Positions 4,223 to 12,770 of a stretch of 12,770 nucleotides of DNA are shown piece by piece. The translations under genes were made by a program, and so were the position numbers. Each line of letters opens with the position of its first letter. Positions within the stretch are counted from its first letter, which is position 1. The notes under the pieces are model-generated. The model worked only from the letters and a program-made list of their open reading frames with translations, had not been told where the DNA came from and searched no databases. The stretch comes from Pseudomonadota bacterium (lineage in GTDB: Bacteria; Myxococcota; Myxococcia; Myxococcales; Anaeromyxobacteraceae). The DNA lies in the NCBI GenBank assembly GCA_023428085.1, contig JAEYZK010000023.1:1-12770 (forward strand), given 5' to 3'.

Positions 4223-6121
4223 CTGATCCCAGATGCGGTGATCCAGGAGATCCGGGACCGCGTGGACATCGTGGCCGTGCTCGGCCGGCACATGGAGCTC
4301 CGGCGGTCGGGCCGGACCTGGAAGGGCAACTGCGTCTTTCACGGTGAGAAGACCCCGAGCTTTCATGTCTACCCCGAGGACAAGCACTTCAAGTGCTACG
4401 GCTGCGGCGTCTACGGCGACGTCTTCGGCTTCCTGCAGCGGCTCGAGGGCAAGGAGTTCCCGGAGGTGGTGAGGGCGCTGGCGCTGGAGGTGGGCGTCGA
4501 GATCCCCGAGGCCTCCGAGGAGGACTCGGCGGAGGCGCGCGCCCGCCGCAAGGAGCGCAACGAGCTCCTCGCGGCCTGCGACGCGGCCGCGCGGTACTGG
4601 GCGGCGCGGCTCGCGAGCCGTTGGGGCGACGAGGCCCGCGCCTACCTCGACTCCCGCGGCGTCTCCGAGGAGTCGCGCACCCGGTTCCGCCTCGGCGTGG
4701 CGGCGTCGGCCTGGAACGACCTGCCGCCGCGGCTCAAGGAGAAGGGGATCGGGCTCCCGGCGCTCTCCCGCGCCGGCCTCGTCATCGACCGCGAGAAGGG
4801 CGACGGCACCTACGATCGGTTCCGCAGCCGGCTCATGTTCCCGATCTGCGGCATCGACGGCCAGGTGATCGGCTTCGGCGGCCGCGTCCTGCCCGGCCTT
4901 CAGGCGCAGGGGGAGCGGGACCTGAAGGCCGCCAAGTACATCAACACCCCCGAGACGGCGCTCTACAAGAAGTCGAAGGTGCTCTACGGCCTCGACCTCG
5001 CGCGGGAGACGATCCGCAAGACGCGGTCGGCGATCCTCGTCGAGGGGTACCTCGACGTGATCGGGCTGCACCAGGTCGGCGTCACCTCGGCCGTGGCGGT
5101 CTGCGGGACCGCCCTCACGCCGGAGCACGTGGAGCTGCTCGGGCGATGCGACTGCCGCGAGGTGACGATCCTCTTCGACGGCGATCCCGCCGGCCTCGCG
5201 GCGCCGGCCAAGGCGGCCGCTGCGCTCTTCCCCGCCGGGCTGTCGGGCAAGGTGGCGGTCCTCCCCTCGGAGGGCGGGAAGACGGATCCGGACGACTACG
5301 CCCGCGCACACGGCCGGCCGGGCGTGGAGGCGCTCCTCGCGAAGGCGATCCCGCTCTCCTCGTTCCTCATCGACCGCGCCGCCGCGCGGTCCTGCGGGGA
5401 GAATCCCCGCGAGGCCCCGCTCGAAGGCAAGCTCGCCGCCGTCCGGGAGCTGGAGCCGTTCGTGCGGATGATGCCCGAGGGGCTCGCGCGTTCCGTCTTC
5501 GAGGACGCCGTCGCGCGCCGGCTCGATCTCGATCCGGGGGCGCTCAGGGCGGAGCTGAGCGCAGATCGCCGGACGACCACCCGCTTGCCGCCCCCACGCG
5601 ACACCGCACACACGGCCGCCCCTCCGCGCCCCCCTCCGGCCCCGCCGCGACCCGGCGGCGCGAACCGGGTGCGCGTGCTCCTGCCCGGACCCGCGGCCGA
5701 TGCCCTGGGCCTCCTCCTCGCGTTCCCGGACCTCGGGCCGCTCGCCGAGGCGGAGGGCCTCGCGCAGCTCCTCCCCGCCGGGCCGCTCGCGGACCTGGCC
5801 CGCGACCTCGTGCGCGGTCCGGTCGCGCTCGAGGACGCGCTGGCGCGGGTGGACGCAGGCGCCGACCCCGGGACCGCCCGGTGGATCCGCAACTGGACCG
5901 GCCCCGGCCGGCCGCGGCGCGAGTCGGCCGAGCGCGAGCTCCTGCGGGCCATCGTCCGGACGCAGCTCGAGCAGGCCCGGACCGAGTACGACCGCCTCAT
6001 GGCGCTCGTCAGCAAGGCTGGGTCCAAGGTGCCCGAGGACCTGAGCACGGCGACGCAGCGGGCCATGCGGCGCCACACGGATCTGCAGAAGCGCCTGCTC
6101 GCCGTGGAGAAAGCCGGATGA
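4223..6121 (+). CDS. dnaG: DNA primase (CTG start proposed)
   Basis: DnaG makes RNA primers for lagging-strand and origin replication, acting with the replicative helicase. From CTG 4223 the product is 632 residues (627 from GTG 4238), within the family's range. The N-terminal CHC2 zinc domain has CVFH (Cys37, His40) and CYGC (Cys58, Cys61). The TOPRIM core has LVEGYLDVIG (Glu274) and the metal-binding DGD at 319-321. A proline-rich linker near 450-485 leads to the C-terminal helicase-interaction bundle. I prefer CTG because GGGAGGA is correctly spaced for it, and because it restores LIPDAVIQEIRDR, matching the usual MIPxxxI start. A weak start and the hairpin upstream would both keep primase levels low, as known in E. 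coli. The preceding gap is 113 bases, and rpoD follows after 112. Confidence 0.94.
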   Translation: MIPDAVIQEIRDRVDIVAVLGRHMELRRSGRTWKGNCVFHGEKTPSFHVYPEDKHFKCYGCGVYGDVFGFLQRLEGKEFPEVVRALALEVGVEIPEASEEDSAEARARRKERNELLAACDAAARYWAARLASRWGDEARAYLDSRGVSEESRTRFRLGVAASAWNDLPPRLKEKGIGLPALSRAGLVIDREKGDGTYDRFRSRLMFPICGIDGQVIGFGGRVLPGLQAQGERDLKAAKYINTPETALYKKSKVLYGLDLARETIRKTRSAILVEGYLDVIGLHQVGVTSAVAVCGTALTPEHVELLGRCDCREVTILFDGDPAGLAAPAKAAAALFPAGLSGKVAVLPSEGGKTDPDDYARAHGRPGVEALLAKAIPLSSFLIDRAAARSCGENPREAPLEGKLAAVRELEPFVRMMPEGLARSVFEDAVARRLDLDPGALRAELSADRRTTTRLPPPRDTAHTAAPPRPPPAPPRPGGANRVRVLLPGPAADALGLLLAFPDLGPLAEAEGLAQLLPAGPLADLARDLVRGPVALEDALARVDAGADPGTARWIRNWTGPGRPRRESAERELLRAIVRTQLEQARTEYDRLMALVSKAGSKVPEDLSTATQRAMRRHTDLQKRLLAVEKAG

Positions 6122-6160
6122 ACTCGCACGCGGCGAGGATTCTGGAAGGACGCAGTTTCA

Positions 6161-6178
6161 CCGGGCCCATGCGCCCGG
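6161..6178 (+). promoter_or_regulatory. Hairpin in the dnaG-rpoD gap
   Basis: CCGGGC (6161-6166) pairs with GCCCGG (6173-6178) around a six-base loop in the 112-base gap between dnaG and rpoD. No T tract follows and I see no convincing promoter in the gap. It may be an RNA-processing or partial termination site separating dnaG and rpoD expression. A function is not shown by the sequence. Confidence 0.3.
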
Positions 6179-6233
6179 ATGCAGTTAGAACAGGGCCAGC
6201 CCGAGGGGCCGTGCCTCCAAGGAGCGGAGCGAG

Positions 6234-8630
<2,397 letters not shown>

Positions 8631-8681
8631 AGACCACGCGGAACCGGAATGTGGTAGAGGCAAGCCTGCCAGGGGCCACCA

Positions 8682-8754
8682 GGGCCCATAGCTCAACGGT
8701 CAGAGCGCTCGGCTCATAACCGATGTGATCCAGGTTCGAATCCTGGTGGGCCCA
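8682..8754 (+). tRNA. tRNA with CAU anticodon, probably tRNA-Ile2 (alternatively elongator Met)
   Basis: The cloverleaf is complete. The acceptor stem is GGGCCCA (8682-8688) with TGGGCCC (8747-8753) and discriminator A8754. The D stem is GCTC/GAGC with an eight-base loop. The anticodon loop CTCATAA (8713-8719) has CAT at 8715-8717, and the T stem is CCAGG/CCTGG with TTCGAAT. CCA is not encoded. The 1-72 pair is G-C, so it is not an initiator. C4-G69 and C5-G68 are the pairs known to guide TilS lysidine modification in E. coli, which favours tRNA-Ile2 over elongator Met. The first anticodon-stem pair (27-43) is a C/T mismatch. The gene sits 51 bases after rpoD and 24 bases before the next start codon, with no clear promoter of its own. 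Confidence 0.92.
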
Positions 8755-8778
8755 AAGCCGTACGAGGGAGAGACGCAC

Positions 8779-9522
8779 TTGTCGTCGCTGCGAGAGAAGC
8801 TGAAGGCGCTCGAGGAGCTGCAGCAGGTCGACCTCGAGACGAACGAGGTCCGGGCGGAGCTCGAGAGCATCGCCCCCAAGCGCGCGGAGCTCGACGCGAA
8901 GGTGCGCGACGCCCGCCGGGCGTACGACGAGGAGAAGGCCCGGCTGGACGGCAACGAGCGGGAGCGTCGCTCGATCGAGACCCTGCTCGGCATGGAGCGG
9001 GACAAGGTGAAGAAGTGGGAGGGGCGCCTCGGGGAGATCCGCACGCCCCGCGAGTACGCCGCCCTCTCCCGCGAGATCGACATCGCGAGGAAGTCGAACG
9101 ACACCCAGTCCGAACAGCTCAAGGCCCTGACGGCCCAGGCGGGCGAGGTGCAGAAGGCCTTGGAGGAGCGCGCTGAATGGCTCGCCGAGCAGGAGGAGGC
9201 CGCGCAGGGCGGGCTTCAGCAGCTGGAGGAGCGTCGCGCCGCGGTGGAGGAAAAGCTGCGCCAGCTCGAGACAAGGCGCGCCGCGGCGGTGGCGGCCGTC
9301 GAGCCGTCGCTGCTGTCGAAGTACGAGAACATCCGGAAGCGCCGCGCCGGCGTGGCGGTCGCGCCGGTGGTGGGGATGAGCTGCAGCGGGTGCAACCGCA
9401 ACGTCCCGCCCCAGCTCGCGATCACGCTCCAGCGGGCAAACTCCATCGAGACGTGCCCCAACTGCCACCGGATCATCTACGCGGCGGAAGCCCTGAACCC
9501 GCCCGCCCCGTCGCCCGCGTGA
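8779..9522 (+). CDS. Coiled-coil protein with C-terminal C4 zinc ribbon
   Basis: The 247-residue product is a long charged coiled coil (about residues 1-190, rich in Glu, Arg, Ala, Leu and Gln). It is followed by a four-cysteine zinc ribbon with CSGC at 202-205 and CPNC at 226-229. This matches the C4-type zinc-ribbon family (zf-RING_7) that includes Helicobacter HP0958, linked there to flagellar RNA/RpoN control. In most bacteria the function is unknown and I assign none. I chose TTG at 8779 because GAGGGAG lies about eight bases upstream and the usual family start LREKLKALEELQQVD follows. The frame is open to GTG 8725, but that lies inside the tRNA. It overlaps the RNase H gene by GTGA. A zinc-ribbon gene beside an RNase HI gene is a recurring pair, also seen in Actinobacteria. 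Confidence 0.85.
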   Translation: MSSLREKLKALEELQQVDLETNEVRAELESIAPKRAELDAKVRDARRAYDEEKARLDGNERERRSIETLLGMERDKVKKWEGRLGEIRTPREYAALSREIDIARKSNDTQSEQLKALTAQAGEVQKALEERAEWLAEQEEAAQGGLQQLEERRAAVEEKLRQLETRRAAAVAAVEPSLLSKYENIRKRRAGVAVAPVVGMSCSGCNRNVPPQLAITLQRANSIETCPNCHRIIYAAEALNPPAPSPA

Positions 9523-10274
9523 AGACGGTCCTGGCAGACCTCCTCCGCTTCATCGCCGCCAACGAGGACCTGCCACGCACCCGCGCCCGCTACGCCGGGT
9601 ACGATCGGGACACGCTCGGGAAGCTGATCAACGCCGCGGCCGATCGCGTCGAGGAGGCGGAGAAGTCGAAGGACGCCGGCGCCGGGGGCAACAAGGGCAT
9701 CACCGTCCGCAAGCAGACCGACGTCGCGAAGGCCGCCGCCCGCTCCGCCGCCGAGATCGACGAGGCGATGGACCTGTCGAAGGCCGAGCGCGAGCAGCGC
9801 CGCCGCGAGCGCGACGCCGCCGACGCCGCCGAGCGCGCGGCGCAGCAGGAGGCCGCCAAGGTCGAGGCGGAGAAGCGCACGCGCCTCTTCACCGACGGCG
9901 CGGCGCGCGGCAACCCGGGCCCGGCCGGCGCCGGGGCCGTGATCGTCAGCCCCGACGGCCACATCCAGGCCAAGGTCGGCAAGTTCCTCGGCGAGTCCAC
10001 CAACAACGTCGCCGAGTACATGGGGCTCATCCTCGGGCTCCGGCGCGCGAAGGCGATGGGCATCAAGGAGCTCGAGGTCCTCTCCGACTCGGAGCTCCTC
10101 GTGAAGCAGCTCCAGGGCGAGTACGCCGTGAAGGCCGAGCACCTCCTCCCGCTGCACCAGGAGGCGCAGGCGCTCCTCAAGGCGTTCCCCTGGATCCAGC
10201 TCCGCCACATCCCGCGCGAGGAGAACGTCCAGGCGGACGCCATGTCCAACCGGGCGATCGACGAGCGGCTGTAG
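9519..10274 (+). CDS. Ribonuclease HI with N-terminal extension
   Basis: RNase HI cleaves the RNA strand of RNA-DNA hybrids, removing primers and R-loops. The 251-residue product has its catalytic domain only after residue 122. The metal-binding acids are Asp126 (LFTDGAARGNPGP), Glu166 (NNVAEYMGLILGL), Asp190 (SDSELLVKQL) and Asp240 (NVQADAMSNRAI). This motif spacing resembles the archaeal/actinobacterial-type RNase HI (Rv2228c-like) more than E. coli RnhA. The first 120 residues are a predicted helical, charged extension (LLRFIAANEDLPRTRARYAG, then Ala/Glu/Arg-rich) with no recognised hybrid-binding motif. GTG 9519 overlaps the previous stop as GTGA and has no clear Shine-Dalgarno, which implies translational coupling. 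The frame is open upstream to 9177, but only as a shadow of the zinc-ribbon gene. Confidence 0.92.
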   Translation: MKTVLADLLRFIAANEDLPRTRARYAGYDRDTLGKLINAAADRVEEAEKSKDAGAGGNKGITVRKQTDVAKAAARSAAEIDEAMDLSKAEREQRRRERDAADAAERAAQQEAAKVEAEKRTRLFTDGAARGNPGPAGAGAVIVSPDGHIQAKVGKFLGESTNNVAEYMGLILGLRRAKAMGIKELEVLSDSELLVKQLQGEYAVKAEHLLPLHQEAQALLKAFPWIQLRHIPREENVQADAMSNRAIDERL

Positions 10275-10323
10275 CCGATCCCCGGCGCGCGTGCTCCGAC
10301 AGGCCCGGCGCCGCGGGGGTCGG
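10275..10323. terminator. Possible bidirectional terminator hairpin between convergent genes
   Basis: Starting at the base after the RNase H stop, 10275-10284 pairs with 10314-10323 over ten base pairs, including one G-T wobble, and GGCGC/GCGCC pairing is possible inside. It fills most of the 59-base gap between two convergent genes. No T tract follows on either strand, so termination is inferred from position and structure only. Confidence 0.4.
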
Positions 10324-10333
10324 GGGGCGCGCC

Positions 10334-10891
10334 CTAGAGCGCCTTCTCGTGCTGCGCCGCCGCGCGGACCTGGGCGACGGCCTCGGCCGCCCGCTCGGCC
10401 TTGAGCTTCTTCATCCGCTTCTTGATGAGCTCGCGCTTGAGGCTCGAGAGGTGGTCCACGAACAGCGTGCCGTTCAGGTGATCGGTCTCGTGCTGGCACG
10501 CGATGGCGAGCAGCCCGTCCGCCTCGAGCTCGAAGGGCCTGCCGTGGTAGTCGAGCGCGCGCACCCACACCTTGGCCGCGCGCTCGACGTCCTCGGCCTC
10601 GCCGGGGATCGAGAGGCAGCCCTCGGTGTACGAGGTCTTCCCCTCGTACTTCACGATCTCCGGGTTCACGAGGTGGATGAGCTTCTGCCCCTCCTGCCGC
10701 GGCGACGTGTCGATGACGATGAGCCGCTTCCGCTCCGCGATCTGCGGCGCGGCGAGGCCCACGCCGTCGGCGGCGTACATGGTCTCGGCCATGTCGTCGA
10801 GCAGGCGGCGGATGGAGTCGTCCACGCGGTCGACCGGGGGGACGACTTCCTTGAGCACGGGGTCGGGCCAGATGACGATCTCACGCAGCAC
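10334..10891 (-). CDS. def: Peptide deformylase
   Basis: Peptide deformylase removes the formyl group from the N-terminal methionine of nascent proteins at the ribosome. The 185-residue product has the three family motifs in order: GVGLAAPQ (43-50), EGCLSIP (90-96, metal ligand Cys92) and QHETDHLNG (133-141, ligands His134 and His138, catalytic Glu135). The EGCLS form of motif 2 fits type I enzymes. The C-terminus after about 150 is a lysine/alanine-rich helix, often seen in bacterial forms. The start is GTG at 10891, with AAGGAG (minus strand, 10898-10903) six bases upstream. It lies 69 bases downstream of the J-like gene on the same strand. There is no adjacent fmt, the common neighbour elsewhere. 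Identification is secure. Confidence 0.97.
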   Translation of the reverse strand: MLREIVIWPDPVLKEVVPPVDRVDDSIRRLLDDMAETMYAADGVGLAAPQIAERKRLIVIDTSPRQEGQKLIHLVNPEIVKYEGKTSYTEGCLSIPGEAEDVERAAKVWVRALDYHGRPFELEADGLLAIACQHETDHLNGTLFVDHLSSLKRELIKKRMKKLKAERAAEAVAQVRAAAQHEKAL

Positions 10892-10897
10892 AGGACA

Positions 10898-10903
10898 CTC
10901 CTT
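10898..10903 (-). promoter_or_regulatory. def ribosome binding site
   Basis: AAGGAG on the minus strand lies six bases before the GTG at 10891, and supports that start codon. No convincing promoter is seen in the 69-base gap, so def is probably read through from the upstream gene or from a promoter inside it. Confidence 0.75.
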
Positions 10904-10960
10904 GAGGACCTCGACCAGGAAATGTAACGAAGCCGGCGGGTTCGCGCATCCCCTGCTGGG

Positions 10961-12770
10961 TCACGCGTCGCCGAGGCCCCGGAGGTACTCCTCGCGGAGC
11001 CGGTCGTCCGCCAGGACCTCGCGGGCGTCCTGGAGGACCTGGAGGATCTCGGAGAGGCGCGCCGGGAGCCCCTCGTCGGCCACCCCGGCGAAGCGCCGCG
11101 GCTCGAACTCGGCCGTGAGCCGGTCGGCGGCCTCCCGGACCTCGTGCGGCGTGCAGAGGCGGCTCACGCCCAGGACGGTGAAGTAGTCGGCGCGGCGGAC
11201 CTGCTCGAGCTTGTCCTTGACCCGGGCGAGGTCGATCGACGCCGAGGCCTGCCCGCGCGGCTGACCCGCGTGGAGCACCCGGACCGCGAGCGCGCCGGTG
11301 ACGACGAGGGCCGCGAGCACCTGTCGTGTCGTGAGGGCGTCGAGCGGGCTCGCCTGGAGGATCTCGTCGAGCGTGCGGAGGCCGTCGGCCAGGGAGACGG
11401 CCCGCCGCTCCTCGGGCGACAGCCCGAGCTCGGCGGGCCCGGGCGCGCCGGGCACCGGGGCGAGCAGCGTCGCGGCGCCGCCCAGGAGGGCGTCCACGCG
11501 GGCGCCGCGCCAGCGCCGCCGCACACCCTCGACCGCCAGCGCCAGCGCGCCGCGCTCGAGGGACGTCCGCTCCTCCGGCGGCACCTCCACGCCGGTCCAG
11601 CGGAACCGCCCGTTCTCCTCGCCGAAGACGCCGAAGAGGACCTCCTCGGTCCGCCGGCGGACGAGGCCCGTGAGCTCGGTCGCCTTGAGGAAGCCGCGCT
11701 CGAGGAGGAGCAGGGCCGCGCGCCGCGACGGGAGCGACGCCGTCGCCTGCGCGATCTGCCGGTGCTGCTCGCGGGTGATGAGGCCGAGGCGCAGCGCCAC
11801 CTCCTCCACGCGGTCCGACGGGTCGGCGCTCGCGGCGCCGACGACGCGGCCCTCCTCGAACCAGATGGAGCGGGCCACCAGGCCCTGGAAGTCGAGCCGG
11901 CCGCCGAGCTTCGCCTTGGCGGCCATCGCCAGCAGGCGGGGGGGCGGGAGCTCGGCCAGCTCGCCGGCGCGCAGCGGCGCGGGCGGCGCCGGGAAGGCGC
12001 GGCCCGGCTCGGGCGCGGCGGGCGGCTCGGGCGGCTCCAGGATCGGCTCGATCGACGGGATGGGCGAGACCTCGAACGCGGCGCCGGTGTCCTGCGCCGA
12101 CGCGCGCAGCGCCGCGACGCGCCGGCGGGCGGCGTCCTCGGCCGGATCGGGGGGCGGGGCGTCGTCCGCGGCCTCGTCCTCGAACGGGGCGAAGAACGGC
12201 GGGGGCGTGAAGCGGTCGGCGTCGCCGGTGGCCGCGCCGAGGGGGCGGCGGGCGAGCTCGGCGACCTCGCGCTCCGCGACCTCCCGCTGCGCCTCCTCGA
12301 GCCGGTGCAGGGCGGACTCGGCCTCGACGCGCCGCCGCGCCTCCTCCTCGCTCCTCCGCCGCAGCGCCTCCATCTCGGCGCGGGCGCTCGCGATCGCCTC
12401 GTGGAGCTTCTCCTCGTCGGCGGCGCGGATGCGGGCGGACTCCTCGTCGCGCCGCCGGAGCTCGTCCTCCGCCATCCGGCGCAGCTCGTCGGCGGCCTCC
12501 TCCTCCTGCGCCGCGCGCTGCATGACGGTCGCGACGCGCTCCTCCGCCTTGCGCTTCTCCTCCTCGAGGAGCGCGCGCAGCGTCCGGAGCTGCTCCTCCG
12601 CCGCCTGGCGCGCCTCGGCCTCGGCGCGCGCCCGTGTCTCGGCCTCCGCCCGTGCCCGCGCCAGCTCCTCGGTCTCGCGCTCCGCGCTGGCGACCGCCTC
12701 CTGCCGCGCCCGCGCCTCGGCCTGGACGAGCCGCGCGGCCTCCTGCGCCTCCTGCCGCGCGGCCTCGGCC
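10961..12770 (-). CDS. Coiled coil + DUF4388/PATAN-like + degenerate J-like domain protein (partial)
   Basis: This gene runs off the right edge: the frame has no stop from 10961 to 12770, so the ATG at 12523 is unlikely to be the start. Read N- to C-terminally, it has a long Ala/Glu/Arg/Gln-rich coiled coil (about 12770-12240) and a Pro/Ala/Asp-rich linker (about 12240-11975). A DUF4388/PATAN-like domain (about 11970-11480) follows, with GELAELPPPRLLAMAAKAK, IWFEEGRVVGA, RLGLITREQ and ERGFLKATELTGLV. The C-terminal J-like domain (about 11190-10961) has YFTVLGVSRLCTPHEVREAA and an end resembling the last DnaJ helix (DDRLREEYLRGL). The HPD that activates Hsp70 is replaced by EPR. Such multi-domain proteins are common in myxobacteria and have been linked to signalling or motility, but I assign no function. 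It lies upstream of def on the same strand. Confidence 0.82.
   Translation of the reverse strand, partial: AEAARQEAQEAARLVQAEARARQEAVASAERETEELARARAEAETRARAEAEARQAAEEQLRTLRALLEEEKRKAEERVATVMQRAAQEEEAADELRRMAEDELRRRDEESARIRAADEEKLHEAIASARAEMEALRRRSEEEARRRVEAESALHRLEEAQREVAEREVAELARRPLGAATGDADRFTPPPFFAPFEDEAADDAPPPDPAEDAARRRVAALRASAQDTGAAFEVSPIPSIEPILEPPEPPAAPEPGRAFPAPPAPLRAGELAELPPPRLLAMAAKAKLGGRLDFQGLVARSIWFEEGRVVGAASADPSDRVEEVALRLGLITREQHRQIAQATASLPSRRAALLLLERGFLKATELTGLVRRRTEEVLFGVFGEENGRFRWTGVEVPPEERTSLERGALALAVEGVRRRWRGARVDALLGGAATLLAPVPGAPGPAELGLSPEERRAVSLADGLRTLDEILQASPLDALTTRQVLAALVVTGALAVRVLHAGQPRGQASASIDLARVKDKLEQVRRADYFTVLGVSRLCTPHEVREAADRLTAEFEPRRFAGVADEGLPARLSEILQVLQDAREVLADDRLREEYLRGLGDA

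Noticed and set aside
4106..6076. 656-codon minus-strand frame opposite dnaG
   Set aside because: No recognisable motif; composition is typical of the antisense of a GC-rich gene, and it is fully explained by dnaG.
6122..6233. Separate promoter for rpoD in the dnaG-rpoD gap, including a sigma-54 site
   Set aside because: No -35/-10 pair with acceptable match was found. A GG near 6143 lacks the GC at the spacing needed for sigma-54.
8631..8681. Promoter for the tRNA gene
   Set aside because: A TAGAGG stretch is present, but no -35 lies at a plausible distance.
8725..8778. GTG start of the zinc-ribbon protein inside the tRNA
   Set aside because: It would overlap the 3' half of the tRNA. TTG 8779 has a ribosome binding site and matches the family start.
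9177..9518. In-frame extension of RNase HI over the zinc-ribbon gene
   Set aside because: Shadow frame with Arg/Gly/Ala bias. The GTG at 9519 overlaps the preceding stop in a coupled arrangement.
10892..10960. Minus-strand promoter for def with a TACATT -10
   Set aside because: No -35 resembling the consensus lies 16-18 bases upstream, and the -10 match is only four of six.

Overview
The window is very GC-rich, nearly every third codon position is G or C, and coding density is high. Gene content and protein style (an oversized, acidic/lysine-rich primary sigma factor and a DUF4388/PATAN plus J-like protein) suggest a myxobacterium, most like Anaeromyxobacter. The genus is inferred from familiarity with such sequences, not from a search.

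Region 1 (1-3569) is the distal part of a histidine operon: hisB, hisH, hisA, hisF, hisE, all on + and in pathway-cluster order. hisB/hisH overlap by GTGA and hisA/hisF are almost contiguous. Two gaps are filled by copies of the same structured direct repeat, one upstream of hisB (8-131) and one between hisH and hisA (1405-1560). Each repeat is a chain of hairpins centred on GCGAAGC or GCTTTGC, and each ends 8-9 bases before a Shine-Dalgarno sequence. A heptanucleotide tandem repeat supplies the hisF stop codon.

Region 2 (3482-8754) is a macromolecular-synthesis operon: rpsU (S21), a short yqeY-like gene, dnaG (primase) and rpoD (primary sigma factor), followed by a CAU-anticodon tRNA. A promoter-like TTGACA-17-TAATAG overlaps the hisE stop. 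A terminator-like hairpin with a T6 tract lies between that promoter and rpsU, so it may end the his operon, attenuate the rpsU operon, or both. dnaG appears to start at a CTG codon, judged by ribosome-binding-site spacing and by the usual N-terminus of the family.

Region 3 (8779-10274) holds a coiled-coil C4 zinc-ribbon protein and an RNase HI with a long N-terminal extension, translationally coupled by a second GTGA overlap. Region 4 (10334-12770) is on the minus strand: peptide deformylase, and upstream of it a large protein that runs off the right edge, with a coiled coil, a DUF4388/PATAN-like domain and a J-like domain lacking HPD. A GC-rich hairpin fills the convergent gap at 10275-10323. 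The window is mostly housekeeping. Its most unusual content is the repeat family, the leader of the rpsU operon, the shortened YqeY and the dnaG start.
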